This document shows, piece after piece, positions 25,099 through 34,599 of a DNA stretch of 64,000 nucleotides (position 1 is its first letter; each line of letters starts with the position of its first letter). The stretch lies in NCBI GenBank assembly GCA_003153435.1, contig PLYR01000020.1, positions 50,304 to 114,303 on the forward strand, in the 5' to 3' direction. The notes under the pieces were generated by a model. That model had not been told where the DNA came from. It did not search any database and saw nothing but the letters and a program-made list of their open reading frames with translations. Position numbers and translations under genes: made by a program. This stretch comes from Bacteroidota bacterium. GTDB lineage: Bacteria > Bacteroidota > Bacteroidia > Palsa-965.

Positions 25099-26073
25099 TT
25101 AATGGGAATCCAGTGAATCAAGCCGCTTCCATTCAAGTTCCTGCTGCGAAATGGCTTTCTTGAATGAATCAGAATAAGTCTGATTTTCCAGAATCTGCAG
25201 ATCCGGCTGGCCAGCATTTACCCAAGCCGTATACCAGAGTCCACCAAGCACACGAACTGATTCTATCATTCTTCTCTCAATCATATTGCCCAGCATTTTT
25301 TGGTAGGAATAGGAATATGCCTCTGAATAATTTCTCTGAATCTTTGAACCCTTTGTCTCGTAGCTATACTTCAAATCACTTGGAAACGTTGAATTGAGCT
25401 TGGCTTCAAACAGGAGAACAGAATCACTTGCCAGAATACTCGCTTTAAGTGCTGACCAAATTACTTTCGAGGGATTATCGATATAAGAAGCCCGGCCACA
25501 GAAATAATCATAGGATTCGGCATAAAGTTCAGGTATCCTGGATTCCCAAAAAGCATGAATTCCCTCCTGGTTTGAAAATTGCCCATTATAATTACGTGTA
25601 GTATGCAAGGGAACATGTGCATCTGCGACATAATGACCCAAATCAGATGAATAGTGTAGTATCAGGTCCGGTTTGTTCTCCCTGAAAGCAAAGGTTAACC
25701 GATAAAAGGTGTGCAAAATATGCCAAGGTACAATACCATGTTTCCGGAGAGAATCTATTCCATACTTCGCCACAGCGTCCTCCCATCGAGTAGGAACCGA
25801 ATCAAAACTTTGAAGATCATAAAATTCAGAATCAAAATAATGCCTGCAACTTTCTTCCGGGTCGCTGAATCTCCTTCTATCCGCGTCAACTGCATGTTTA
25901 GAAATAAAAGAAATATGTTTCTTATAGAAACCTATCATTCCTGGGGGAAGAGTAAAGACAGCCATTTCATTAATCTTCCGGTGCCCATAAAATCCCCATG
26001 ACCATACCTTTGGGCCAAACAAGATTAACAATACCAAAATTGCTAAAGAAATTAATAAAATATTTTTTTTCAT
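25099..26073 (-). CDS. Zinc-dependent phospholipase C / S1-P1 nuclease-like exported protein
   Basis: The 324-residue protein has an N-terminal membrane or signal segment (LLISLAILVLLILFGPKVWS), after which the mature N-terminus W26-GFYGHR resembles the Trp-first, zinc-bound start of bacterial phospholipase C and S1/P1 nucleases. Other probable zinc ligands are D63/D65 (AVDADRR), the HYSSDLGHYVADAHVPLHTT stretch (about residues 144-163), and HAFWES (about 177-182). These match the order of the three-metal site in the family. Which substrate it uses, phospholipid or nucleic acid, is not decidable from sequence alone. It stands between a T9SS gene and comB on the same strand. Confidence 0.82.
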   Translation of the reverse strand: MKKNILLISLAILVLLILFGPKVWSWGFYGHRKINEMAVFTLPPGMIGFYKKHISFISKHAVDADRRRFSDPEESCRHYFDSEFYDLQSFDSVPTRWEDAVAKYGIDSLRKHGIVPWHILHTFYRLTFAFRENKPDLILHYSSDLGHYVADAHVPLHTTRNYNGQFSNQEGIHAFWESRIPELYAESYDYFCGRASYIDNPSKVIWSALKASILASDSVLLFEAKLNSTFPSDLKYSYETKGSKIQRNYSEAYSYSYQKMLGNMIERRMIESVRVLGGLWYTAWVNAGQPDLQILENQTYSDSFKKAISQQELEWKRLDSLDSH

Positions 26074-26175
26074 CGATTCTTCTTTACAAAATCGAATTCA
26101 AGATATACAATTTGTATTATATATGGAATTTATTTAAGAATGCATTGGATCAGGGAGGAATGATCCTGCCAGCCT

Positions 26176-26919
26176 CTAAGAGAGTCCAGCATTTATCAGA
26201 GCTTCATTTCTGAAAACGGGAATAATATCTGTTTTATCGAGGGACAGGCAATATTTTATATCCTCCTTGAGGCCCAGAGCACTTAGACGTTCCTTATGCG
26301 AAGATTCATGAAGCAGGCGATAAGCGTTTTTTTGTGCACTTTGATACATATATTTAGCGGCAAGGGCTGCATCGCCAAGCTTAAATGCATCTGAATTCTG
26401 GCTCAATGCATCTGAAACAGCCCCAGCAAAGAGCATATCTTCCATGCTGAAGCGATTTTTCCAACCTGAACAGAGGAGGATTATTTCGCAGTTTTGCTTC
26501 CGTAGCCAGGAACAAAGGGCAGTAAAATTCAAAAAGGAACCAATCACAATCTGGGAGGCCTGTTTTGCGGCTTTAATAGCCTGGGTTCCATTTGTGGTGG
26601 AGATCACAATTGTTTTCCCTTTGATAGAATCAGACATATAACTATAGGGTGAATTCCCAAAATCAAATCCTTCCAATGCAACACCATTTCTTTCAGCACC
26701 AACCAAAAAGCCTTGTGCTTTGAACGCCGATGCCTCCTCAATTCCTGCAACAGGAATCATCTTCTCTACCCCATATTGAAAGGCGGTACATATTGCCGAA
26801 GTCGCCCGGAATATATCAATGATGACAACAATCGCATCCTTTCTATGATAGGTTTCATAGAGTTTAGGTGAAAGGCAAACCTCTAATAATAACGGGATTT
26901 GTTTGGGAACGGTATTCAT
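26176..26919 (-). CDS. comB: 2-phosphosulfolactate phosphatase (ComB family)
   Basis: The 247-residue protein matches the ComB family: DIFRATSAICTAFQYGVEKMIP (residues about 36-57, family signature), GAERNGVALEGFDFGNSP (about 74-91), VISTTNGTQAIKAAK and LCSGWKNRFSMEDMLFAG. ComB removes phosphate from 2-phosphosulfolactate in coenzyme M synthesis. Many bacteria without coenzyme M also carry it, and its role there is unclear. No comA or comC is visible. It is next to gcvT (42-bp gap, same strand), which is probably coincidental clustering. Confidence 0.9.
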   Translation of the reverse strand: MNTVPKQIPLLLEVCLSPKLYETYHRKDAIVVIIDIFRATSAICTAFQYGVEKMIPVAGIEEASAFKAQGFLVGAERNGVALEGFDFGNSPYSYMSDSIKGKTIVISTTNGTQAIKAAKQASQIVIGSFLNFTALCSWLRKQNCEIILLCSGWKNRFSMEDMLFAGAVSDALSQNSDAFKLGDAALAAKYMYQSAQKNAYRLLHESSHKERLSALGLKEDIKYCLSLDKTDIIPVFRNEALINAGLS

Positions 26920-26961
26920 TTTAAAATTTACTATAAGAATCGAAACTTTCTAAGGAAAGGT

Positions 26962-28047
26962 TCAGGCATTTTTCAGAAATGGGGTTTTAACAACTTTGGC
27001 CTTAAGGTTTTTGTCCCTTATCCTAATATAGATTTCAGAATCTGCCTTGGAAGAAGAAACGGGTACATACCCCATCCCAATACCTTTTTGAAGAGAAGGG
27101 CTCTGAGTTCCTGATGTTACTTTGCCAATTATTTTTCCTTCTGCATTCACAATTTCATAATCATGTCTTGGAATTCCTCTGTCAATCATCTCGAATCCAA
27201 TAAGTTTCTTGAGGACACCCTTTTCTTTCTGTTCAAGAAATTTCTTTGAATTTGTAAACTCCTTGCTAAACTTGGTTATCCAACCTAATCCGGCTTCTAT
27301 TGGAGAAGTAGAATCATCAATATCATTACCGTACAGGCAAAATCCCATTTCTAATCGGAGCGTATCCCTGGCTCCTAGTCCGATCGGCTTGATTCCATAT
27401 TCTTTACCTGCCTCAAAGATTGCATCCCACATTTTTTCAGCAACCTCATTAGGAAAATAAAGTTCAAATCCTCCGGCTCCAGTATATCCCGTGTTTGAAA
27501 TAATTACATTTTCAACACCATTGAATACTCCTTTTTTAAAAGTATAGTAGGGCATATCAGAAAGCTTCACATCCGTAAGCTTCTGAAGGGTTGCCAATGC
27601 ATATGGCCCTTGGATGGCAAGCAAGGAAGTAGCTTCTGAAATGTTCTTCATTTCTACATCCAAACTATTATGATCTGAGATCCAATTCCAGTCCTTTTCA
27701 ATATTAGAAGCATTCACAACGAGAAGGTATGTTTCTGAATCAATCCGGTAAACAAGTAAATCATCCACAATCCCACCTTTATCGTTAGGAAGACAGGAGT
27801 ACTGAACCTTCCCATCCGTTAGTACCGAAGCATCATTCGAGGTAACCCGTTGAATAAGATCCAGGGCATGTTTACCTTTAAGAATAAATTCTCCCATATG
27901 TGAAACATCAAATACCCCAACAGCAGTACGGACGGTAAGATGCTCCTCATTCAAGCCGGAATATGAAACAGGCATATTATAACCGGCAAAAGGAACCATT
28001 TTAGCACCAAGAGAGATGTGTTTTGAAGACAAGGCCGTATTTTTCAT
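26962..28047 (-). CDS. gcvT: Aminomethyltransferase (glycine cleavage system T protein)
   Basis: The 361-residue T protein of the glycine cleavage system transfers the methylene group of glycine to tetrahydrofolate. Family features: N-terminal [23 protein letters not shown], a folate-binding region with [14 protein letters not shown] (about residues 185-198), and [16 protein letters not shown] (about 228-243). Length and start ([17 protein letters not shown]) fit. Other glycine cleavage genes are not in the window. A -7 element (TATTTTTG on the minus strand, 28073-28066) lies 19 bp upstream of the start. Confidence 0.96.
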   Translation of the reverse strand: MKNTALSSKHISLGAKMVPFAGYNMPVSYSGLNEEHLTVRTAVGVFDVSHMGEFILKGKHALDLIQRVTSNDASVLTDGKVQYSCLPNDKGGIVDDLLVYRIDSETYLLVVNASNIEKDWNWISDHNSLDVEMKNISEATSLLAIQGPYALATLQKLTDVKLSDMPYYTFKKGVFNGVENVIISNTGYTGAGGFELYFPNEVAEKMWDAIFEAGKEYGIKPIGLGARDTLRLEMGFCLYGNDIDDSTSPIEAGLGWITKFSKEFTNSKKFLEQKEKGVLKKLIGFEMIDRGIPRHDYEIVNAEGKIIGKVTSGTQSPSLQKGIGMGYVPVSSSKADSEIYIRIRDKNLKAKVVKTPFLKNA

Positions 28048-28065
28048 GCTTTTTTATTTAGAGTG

Positions 28066-28073
28066 CAAAAATA
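28066..28073 (-). promoter_or_regulatory. Candidate -7 element of gcvT
   Basis: On the minus strand this reads TATTTTTG (TAnnTTTG), 19 bp before ATG 28047. No clear -33 partner. Confidence 0.4.
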
Positions 28074-28124
28074 GAAATTACAACAGATTACAGACCTTTT
28101 TTTGTCGAAAACAAAATATTTCTT

Positions 28125-28547
28125 TTAATTAAATACAAAGAAGAAGAAGACCACTGCGGCCCAGGGTTTTGGCACACCGCTGGCACTGCCAATACTGCTT
28201 CCGGAACTATTACGGACGGTTCCGTCTGAATCGATATGACCGATACTGCTTCCTGAATCATTTCTTACTGTTCCATCCGAATCAAGCTTTCCGATGCTGC
28301 TTCCGGATCCGTTCCGGATTGTACCATCTGATTCCACTTTTCCTATACTGCTCCCGGAACTGTTACGGATCGTACCATCCGACTCTATTTTACCGACACT
28401 GCTTCCTGAACTGTTCCGAATGGTCCCATCGGATTCTATCTTCCCGGTACTACTACCCGAAGAACTGCGAAGTTCCTGAGAATAAGTCAGTGGAATACTA
28501 GTTATCAAGAGTAATAAAGTGACCAGAATGTAACTTGATTTTTTCAT
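28125..28547 (-). CDS. Exported 17-residue-repeat protein ('5-fold beta-flower' type)
   Basis: The 140-residue protein has a signal peptide (SSYILVTLLLLITSIPLTYSQ), then five nearly perfect 17-residue repeats beginning at residue 31: GSS[TVI]GKIESDGTIRNSS and close variants, plus a sixth partial repeat. It ends in the hydrophobic tail AAVVFFFFVFN. The layout matches the '5-fold beta-flower' protein family of Bacteroidota. The repeats form one blade each of a small beta-propeller-like fold. Function is unknown. Its divergent neighbour is the HELLE-motif gene at 28653. Confidence 0.8.
   Translation of the reverse strand: MKKSSYILVTLLLLITSIPLTYSQELRSSSGSSTGKIESDGTIRNSSGSSVGKIESDGTIRNSSGSSIGKVESDGTIRNGSGSSIGKLDSDGTVRNDSGSSIGHIDSDGTVRNSSGSSIGSASGVPKPWAAVVFFFFVFN
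28203..28457 (-). repeat. Five tandem 51-bp coding repeats
   Basis: Five in-frame 51-bp units encode the 17-residue blades of the beta-flower protein. The units are highly similar at DNA level, so copy-number change by slippage or recombination would keep the frame. The gene is an in-frame repeat-variation candidate. Confidence 0.8.
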
Positions 28548-28652
28548 AGCGTCTTTTTGAAAAGTTAACTGCCTACTCTTTCAGTTTTCGGCTTCCCTGT
28601 TTGGAGATAGGGTAAATGTAGGTATCTTTAACCACTCTAAAAGCTCTATTCT

Positions 28653-29390
28653 GTGCAAACTATACATGTTGCTTTCCTTAATTTCTACAAAGAACTTAAA
28701 AAGGAAGAAGTAAAAAAAGTAATCAGCGCTCTCCAGATTCAGGTGAAGCGAGATTTTGCTCCTGCTTGGGGAATCACTGCAGAGTTGAAATTTTATGATT
28801 CACCCAAAGATGTTCCGGCTCACGCCTGGCAGATGGTGATTCTTGAAAGCAGTGATCAGGCAGGAGACTTGGGCTATCACGAGCTTACATACTCAGGAAA
28901 ACCACTGGGGAGGGTCTTCGCTGGTACAATCAAACACAATAAAGACAGTTGGACAAATACAATCTCACACGAACTTCTGGAAATGCTCGCAGATCCGGAG
29001 GCAAGTACTTATATCTTCCGCCAACACCCGAACGGATCCGGGATTTTGTATGCTTATGAATGCTGTGATGCCTGTCAGGATTCTACTTATGGTTACAAAA
29101 TTAATGGGGTTTTGGTCTCCGATTTTGTTTATCCATCTTGGTTTGAACAATATCATCCCCTTGGAACGAGATATGATCATCTGAAACTTATTAAAAAATC
29201 TTTCCAGCTCCTTCCCGGGGGTTATATCCCTACCTATACTATTGGGAAAGGGAAAAAATGGAAAATGATGAATGGACCAAAAGTCCGGAGTAAAATCAAA
29301 TCGCATGCTCCTGGAACACGGGTGGAGAGGAGAAAAAAAGGGAGATCCACGTGGATTAAGAGTAAGGGTGGCGTAGCGAAAAAAAAGTAA
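28653..29390 (+). CDS. Uncharacterised protein with HELLE motif and basic C-terminal tail
   Basis: The 245-residue protein begins at GTG 28653; no ATG lies before the first strand QTIHVAFLNF. The centre carries TISHELLEMLADPEAS, resembling a zincin HExxH helix but with Glu in place of the second His, and later DACQDSTYGYKINGVLVSDFVYP and YHPLGTRYDHLK. A metalloprotease-like fold is possible but not shown. The C-terminal 50 residues are strongly basic (KGKKWK, RSKIKS, RRKKGRS, KGGVAKKK), perhaps for binding nucleic acid or polysaccharide. There is no signal peptide. I do not recognise the family. Confidence 0.7.
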   Translation: MQTIHVAFLNFYKELKKEEVKKVISALQIQVKRDFAPAWGITAELKFYDSPKDVPAHAWQMVILESSDQAGDLGYHELTYSGKPLGRVFAGTIKHNKDSWTNTISHELLEMLADPEASTYIFRQHPNGSGILYAYECCDACQDSTYGYKINGVLVSDFVYPSWFEQYHPLGTRYDHLKLIKKSFQLLPGGYIPTYTIGKGKKWKMMNGPKVRSKIKSHAPGTRVERRKKGRSTWIKSKGGVAKKK

Positions 29391-29403
29391 CAGAGTACTG
29401 AAT

Positions 29404-30507
29404 TTAATTCTTGCTGTGTTTCGGCTGCTGAATTACGTCTAAGAGTACCCTCACTAAAACATCCGCCTGACTTTTAACAGAGTATCGTTCCACTACGGTT
29501 TTCCTGCCCGCTTTTCCGATTCTATTCCTAAGTTCAAGGTCATCAACCAGCAGGGAGATTTTGTAAACCCATTCCGCTTCACCTGAAGCCAGAAAGCCAT
29601 TTATTCCATCTTCAATGATTTCAGTATTTACACCCACGGGAGACATAATCGTAGGGATTTCCAGACTCATATAGGACAATCCTTTTAAACCGCATTTTCC
29701 TTTTGCCCACTCATCATCCGGCAATGGCATTATTCCAATATCAAAGCCTGATAACTTCTCCACTTCATCCTCTTCTGTCCAGGCTATACCCTTAATCCCT
29801 AATTCATCCTGCCTGTATCCATCGTCACCGATGACCTTGAAACAGATCCGATCTCCATACTTCACCTTTAATGTTTTGAGAAAAGGGATAGCGTTTTCAA
29901 AATGCTTGATTGTGGTATGACTACCACTCCAGCCGATACAAATTCTGTCTGTTTCGCTCTCGCCTTTCTTGAAAATAAATTTATCGGTGTCTATGGTAGT
30001 AGGAATAAGTATGACATTGGAATTATGTCTTTTGGTATAATTTTTCAGGTAGCTGTTCCCTGCAATTACTAAGTCTGAAACTGCGATAATATTTGCTGTT
30101 TTACCTGGGTTTTTGAGCCATCCTAATTTTTTGTTTCCTTCACTCATATCAAGATGCCAGATGGCATCATCAAAATCAAAAACCAATCTCGCCCTCGACT
30201 TACTGAACCGTTCTTCAAAAAAAGAAGAGCCTGTCATAAAAGCTTCTCTCTGAATAAAGATGATATCATAATTATTCATCCTCCTCAGATCCTTCAATCG
30301 TATAATAACGCTTTTTACAAAAAAATAGAGTTTTCGAAGGAGGTTTCCAGGCTCGTAGAAAATATGGTCATCTTCTTCCGAGATAAGAAAAGAATAATCA
30401 TATGTGAATCCGTTTTTCTCCAAAATATCCAAATATTGCTCAAAGCGAAAACGTTGGCTAGGTGAGCGTCTGGGACGATGGGAAGCAATAAATAGGATTT
30501 TTGGCAT
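29404..30507 (-). CDS. GT4-type (family 1) glycosyltransferase
   Basis: The 367-residue GT-B glycosyltransferase begins PKILFIASHRPRRSPSQRFR. The donor-binding C-terminal half has ICIGWSGSHTTIKH (about residue 200) and the end signature GIMPLPDDEWAKGKCGLK...EIPTIMSPVG...EIIEDGINGFLA with the catalytic Glu in EIIEDG. I start at ATG 30507; an in-frame TTG at 30516 is possible but less likely. It is divergent from the UDP-sugar dehydratase gene (70 bp), so the two may belong to one polysaccharide pathway. Confidence 0.88.
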   Translation of the reverse strand: MPKILFIASHRPRRSPSQRFRFEQYLDILEKNGFTYDYSFLISEEDDHIFYEPGNLLRKLYFFVKSVIIRLKDLRRMNNYDIIFIQREAFMTGSSFFEERFSKSRARLVFDFDDAIWHLDMSEGNKKLGWLKNPGKTANIIAVSDLVIAGNSYLKNYTKRHNSNVILIPTTIDTDKFIFKKGESETDRICIGWSGSHTTIKHFENAIPFLKTLKVKYGDRICFKVIGDDGYRQDELGIKGIAWTEEDEVEKLSGFDIGIMPLPDDEWAKGKCGLKGLSYMSLEIPTIMSPVGVNTEIIEDGINGFLASGEAEWVYKISLLVDDLELRNRIGKAGRKTVVERYSVKSQADVLVRVLLDVIQQPKHSKN

Positions 30508-30556
30508 AGGTTTCAACTGTAAAGATAATTATTAAACAGAATTCCCGGCTTATTTG

Positions 30557-30564
30557 TATTTTTG
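30557..30564 (+). promoter_or_regulatory. -7 element before the dehydratase gene
   Basis: TATTTTTG matches TAnnTTTG, ending 13 bp before ATG 30578. The leader would be only a few nucleotides. No -33 TTTG at the usual spacing. Confidence 0.4.
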
Positions 30565-30577
30565 AAGCTTAACAAAG

Positions 30578-32452
30578 ATGGCAGAGCTCCTATTTAAAAA
30601 CAACAGACCCCGATGGATCATTTTGTGCATTGATTTGCTCATCTGCTTCTTCTCGATGGTGCTCGCTTACCTGCTGCGATTCAACTTCGCCAGGATACCA
30701 AAAGTTGAATCTGACAGTTTCGCACTTGTTTTTCCGTATGTAATCGCAACCCGGTTCTTCAGTTTTTATATTAGTAAAACATATATGGGGATTGTCCGGT
30801 ACACGGGTTCAAAGGATGCTGCAAGGATATTTACAGTTCTGACCCTGGGCAGCGTTTTTCTTTGTCTGACAAACTTGTGTACTTGGATCAGTCAGGGAAT
30901 CTTCATCATTCCCTTCTCCATCATTGTCATAGAATACATGAGCACAACATTCATCATGCTCAGTTCCCGCTTTGTCTTCAAGGCACTCTACTTTGAAATG
31001 AAAAACCCATCCAGAGAAAAAACCAATGTAATTATTTTCGGAGCTGGAGAGGCTGGAATTATCACCAAAAGGACACTCGACAGAGACGCTGGGATGAAGT
31101 TCAAAGTGGTAGCATTCATTGACGACGACCCCAGAAAATTATCTCATAAGCTGGAAGGCATTACCATTTACGATTTTCCAATGCTGGGGAAATTGCTCAA
31201 GGAAAATGATATCTCACAGATCATTATCTCCGTACAGAGTCTTCCTGCACGTCGAAAGCAGGAAATCATTGAGCTTTGTCTCAATTACAACACCCGTGTA
31301 CTGCATGTTCCTCCTGTAAGCAATTGGATCAATGGGGAGTTAAGTTTTAACCAGATTCGCAGAATTAAGATTGAAGATTTGCTTGAACGTGACCCCATAA
31401 AACTGGATGAGGAAAATATTCGCCTTCAGGTAAACCAAAAAATTGTACTAGTAACAGGAGCTGCCGGCTCTATCGGAAGTGAACTAGTGAGGCAAATCTC
31501 CGGGTACAATCCACATTTGCTGATACTCCTCGACCAGGCAGAATCACCACTCTACGATCTTGAAATGGAATTAAGAGACAAATTTAATCCCAAACAGTTT
31601 GAGGTTGTGATAGGAGATGTACGAAACGGAGAAAGGATGGAAAATCTGTTCAGGACATTCAGGCCTCAGGTTATTTTCCACGCTGCAGCATATAAGCATG
31701 TACCGATGATGGAAAATAATCCATCTGAATCAATTTTCACGAATGTCTTAGGCACAAAAATAATAGCTGACCTTTCAGTAAAATATCCAGTAGAACGATT
31801 TGTTATGATCAGCACTGATAAGGCCGTCAATCCTACCAATGTAATGGGAGCTAGTAAGCGAATTGCGGAGATTTATGTTCAGGCTCTTGGCAAGAAATCA
31901 GGAATCCGTTTTATCACCACCCGTTTCGGAAATGTGCTGGGCTCAAACGGATCAGTCATCCCTCGCTTTCGTCAACAAATAGAAAACGGAGGCCCCATTA
32001 CTATTACCGACCCAGAAATCACCAGATATTTTATGACGATCCCTGAAGCCTGCCAGTTGGTACTTGAAGCTGGCGCTATGGGAAAAGGAGGCGAACTCTA
32101 TATCTTTGATATGGGCCAATCTGTAAAAATTCTGGATCTGGCAAAAAAAATGATCAAACTTAGTGGATTGACATTAGATAAGGATATAAAAATTATTTAT
32201 ACAGGACTTCGTCCAGGAGAAAAGCTATTCGAAGAATTGTTGAATGACAAAGAAAAAACAGTTCCAACCCACCATAGCCAGATCCTTATCGCAAAGGTTA
32301 AAGAATATGAATTCGAAACAATCTCTGCTCAGATTGATTCCCTTATCAGCCTTTTCGATAAACAAGAAAATGAATCTATTGTATCAAGAATGAAAGAAAT
32401 CGTGCCGGAATACAAGAGCAACAATTCCGTTTACGAAAAGCTGGATAAATAA
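30578..32452 (+). CDS. Membrane-bound UDP-sugar 4,6-dehydratase (WbpM/CapD/PglF type)
   Basis: The 624-residue protein has four N-terminal membrane helices (about 12-140), a first nucleotide-binding domain with VIIFGAGEAGIITKR (about 150-165), and a second, catalytic short-chain dehydrogenase domain with VTGAAGSIGSELVRQI (about 289-304). The active site reads ISTDKAVNPTNVMGASKR: Met takes the place of the usual Tyr of YxxxK, as in the large WbpM/PglF enzymes. They convert UDP-GlcNAc to the 4-keto-6-deoxy sugar that leads to QuiNAc, FucNAc or bacillosamine. Together with the divergent GT4 gene this points to surface polysaccharide or glycoprotein synthesis. The stop abuts the next start. Confidence 0.93.
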   Translation: MAELLFKNNRPRWIILCIDLLICFFSMVLAYLLRFNFARIPKVESDSFALVFPYVIATRFFSFYISKTYMGIVRYTGSKDAARIFTVLTLGSVFLCLTNLCTWISQGIFIIPFSIIVIEYMSTTFIMLSSRFVFKALYFEMKNPSREKTNVIIFGAGEAGIITKRTLDRDAGMKFKVVAFIDDDPRKLSHKLEGITIYDFPMLGKLLKENDISQIIISVQSLPARRKQEIIELCLNYNTRVLHVPPVSNWINGELSFNQIRRIKIEDLLERDPIKLDEENIRLQVNQKIVLVTGAAGSIGSELVRQISGYNPHLLILLDQAESPLYDLEMELRDKFNPKQFEVVIGDVRNGERMENLFRTFRPQVIFHAAAYKHVPMMENNPSESIFTNVLGTKIIADLSVKYPVERFVMISTDKAVNPTNVMGASKRIAEIYVQALGKKSGIRFITTRFGNVLGSNGSVIPRFRQQIENGGPITITDPEITRYFMTIPEACQLVLEAGAMGKGGELYIFDMGQSVKILDLAKKMIKLSGLTLDKDIKIIYTGLRPGEKLFEELLNDKEKTVPTHHSQILIAKVKEYEFETISAQIDSLISLFDKQENESIVSRMKEIVPEYKSNNSVYEKLDK

Positions 32453-32890
32453 ATGAACGCTACCAACACGCTATTCAAGCACCGAACCCCTATCCAGATC
32501 CGTTTTAAAGATTTGGACAAAGTGGGTCATGTGAATAACGCTAATCATCTCACCTATTTTGAACTAGCACGGATGCACTATTCTGATGACGTTTTAGGCC
32601 GGATCGATTGGTCCAAAAATGGTTTCGTCGTTGCCAGTACACGTGTTGAATATCGCAAACCCATTTTATTGGAAGATAAAGTCTTCGTGCTGACCAGAAC
32701 TGTAAAGATGGGGACCAAGAGCTTCGAAATGGAATACCAAATTATTAAGGTTGAGCAAGATGGTTCCGAAACAAGTCTGGCCACAGGGGCAAGTACAATG
32801 GTTTGTATGAACTATCAAACTCACCAGACGATACCTATTCCTGAAGAATGGAAAAAACAGGTTATGGACTTCGAAGAATTGACTTCGTAA
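32453..32890 (+). CDS. Acyl-CoA thioesterase, 4HBT hot-dog fold
   Basis: The 145-residue protein carries the 4HBT signature: FKDLDKVGHVNNANHLTYFELAR (residues about 19-41), with D22 as catalytic acid, plus ASTRVEYRKPILLEDKV. It is typical of the YbgC/4-hydroxybenzoyl-CoA thioesterase family. The ATG begins directly after the stop codon of the dehydratase gene, so it is co-transcribed and probably coupled. A functional link with polysaccharide synthesis is not obvious. Confidence 0.9.
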   Translation: MNATNTLFKHRTPIQIRFKDLDKVGHVNNANHLTYFELARMHYSDDVLGRIDWSKNGFVVASTRVEYRKPILLEDKVFVLTRTVKMGTKSFEMEYQIIKVEQDGSETSLATGASTMVCMNYQTHQTIPIPEEWKKQVMDFEELTS

Positions 32891-33026
32891 GGCTGAGAAA
32901 CCTGTAAGCTATTATTATACCGTTTAAACTTCTCCTGACCCATTGACAAGGGTTTAAGACCTTGTGTTTATTGGCATAGTTTCTACATTTTTTTATAGTT
33001 AAATTAGCAGACAAATACGGCCATCC

Positions 33027-34595
33027 ATGAATAAATATGTTTTCCAGATCCTGTTCTTCGCCTTTTCTTTATCAGCATTGGCACAGGACTCCAAGCCTAA
33101 TATTAACTGGCAACTTCAGGATCCTGATGCGGATAAAATATACGGAACAGGTGTAGAAAAAGCATACGAGCTGCTGAAAGGCAAGCCTGCAAGAGATATA
33201 ATTGTAGCGGTTATTGATGGAGGAACGGATGTAAAACATGAGGATTTGAAGGACAATATCTGGACCAATACAGGAGAAATACCTGACAACGGGATAGATG
33301 ATGACCACAATGGTTATGTTGACGACATCCATGGCTGGAACTTCCTCGGTGGCAAATCAGGAAATATTGAGTTTGAGAGCACAGAGTTAGCCAGGATGTA
33401 CCACAAACTGAAAACTAAATATGGTAATCTCGACTCAACCCACATTCCTGATGCTCAAATGGCTGAATACCGGGAATATAAAAATATCAGATCTAAATTT
33501 CTGAAAGAGCAGATGGAATCGACTCAGAACCTGATGGTCATTGCTGAACTCAATTCCCTGATCGAAAAGGTAAAAAAACAAAATAACGGAGTTCTTAGCC
33601 GGAAGGCAGTTAAGAGATACAAACCCGAAAACGAAAGGGAGAAGGCATTCAGAAAAGGTCTTAAACTTGCACTTCTGCTCACCGGGAAGCCTGCAGATCT
33701 AGAAAAAGAGATTGGAGAAGGCACCAAACAATTGTCTAACCTTGCAAAATATAATGCCCTGAACACAGACTCCATCCGCTCTGCTGTAGTTGGGGATGAT
33801 CCAAACAATCCCTCACAACGATATTACGGCAATAATGATGTAACCGGTCCGGATGCACTTCATGGAACACATGTGGCCGGAATCATTGGGGCAGTTAGAA
33901 ACAACAATATCGGTATCAATGGTGTTGCAGACCATGTTAAGCTCATGATTATAAGGGCTGTTCCCGACGGGGATGAGAGGGATAAAGATATTGCAAATGC
34001 TATTCGTTACGCGGTAGACAATCATGCATCTGTAATCAACATGAGTTTTGGAAAATATTATTCACCTTTCAAAGCCGTAGTCGATTCTGCCATTAAGTAT
34101 GCAGAAGCCCATGACGTATTGATGATCCATGCGGCAGGAAACGAGAGCAAGAACAAGGATGTGGAAAATAGTTTTCCAACAAATGAACTAGACAATGGTG
34201 TCGTTACCTCTAACTGGATAGAAGTGGGTGCTACTGACCAGAAAAAAGGAAGCAGCCTGATCGGTACATTCTCAAATTACGGAAAGAAAAAGCTGGACTT
34301 GTTCGCTCCGGGAGTAAATATCTATTCAACCGGGCCAAACAACACCTATATTACAGAGAGTGGGACCAGCATGGCTGCACCTGTAACGACTGGTGTAGCA
34401 GCTCTAATCAGGGAATATTTTCCTGAACTCAAGGCATCGGAGGTAAAAGCTATTTTGATGAAAACCGTTACTCCTTCCTCCAAAAAAGTGATTATACCAG
34501 GAACAAAAAAAGAGAAAGCTTTGCTTTCTGATCTGAGTGTATCAGGCGGAGTGGTTAATGCGTATGGGGCTGTGAAGCTGCTCCTTAAAAAATAG
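33027..34595 (+). CDS. Exported S8 (subtilisin-like) peptidase with large insert
   Basis: The 522-residue protein has a signal peptide (1-20, ending LSALAQ). The triad is D64 (VAVIDGGTDVKHEDL), H279 (LHGTHVAGII) and S448 (SGTSMAAP), with N372 (HAAGNES) as the oxyanion residue. Between D64 and H279 there is about 215 residues, much longer than in simple subtilisins; it contains DDDHNGYVDDIHGWNF (calcium-loop-like acidic stretch) and a charged helical insert (about 110-260). There is no T9SS domain, so it is likely periplasmic, unlike the subtilase at 2214-3926. It ends 4 nt before the convergent miaE gene. Confidence 0.92.
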   Translation: MNKYVFQILFFAFSLSALAQDSKPNINWQLQDPDADKIYGTGVEKAYELLKGKPARDIIVAVIDGGTDVKHEDLKDNIWTNTGEIPDNGIDDDHNGYVDDIHGWNFLGGKSGNIEFESTELARMYHKLKTKYGNLDSTHIPDAQMAEYREYKNIRSKFLKEQMESTQNLMVIAELNSLIEKVKKQNNGVLSRKAVKRYKPENEREKAFRKGLKLALLLTGKPADLEKEIGEGTKQLSNLAKYNALNTDSIRSAVVGDDPNNPSQRYYGNNDVTGPDALHGTHVAGIIGAVRNNNIGINGVADHVKLMIIRAVPDGDERDKDIANAIRYAVDNHASVINMSFGKYYSPFKAVVDSAIKYAEAHDVLMIHAAGNESKNKDVENSFPTNELDNGVVTSNWIEVGATDQKKGSSLIGTFSNYGKKKLDLFAPGVNIYSTGPNNTYITESGTSMAAPVTTGVAALIREYFPELKASEVKAILMKTVTPSSKKVIIPGTKKEKALLSDLSVSGGVVNAYGAVKLLLKK

Positions 34596-34599
34596 AAGC

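Noticed and set aside
28169..28501. Plus-strand frames through the 51-bp repeats
   Set aside because: They are antisense readings of the repeat gene; only the minus frame gives a signal peptide and regular blades.
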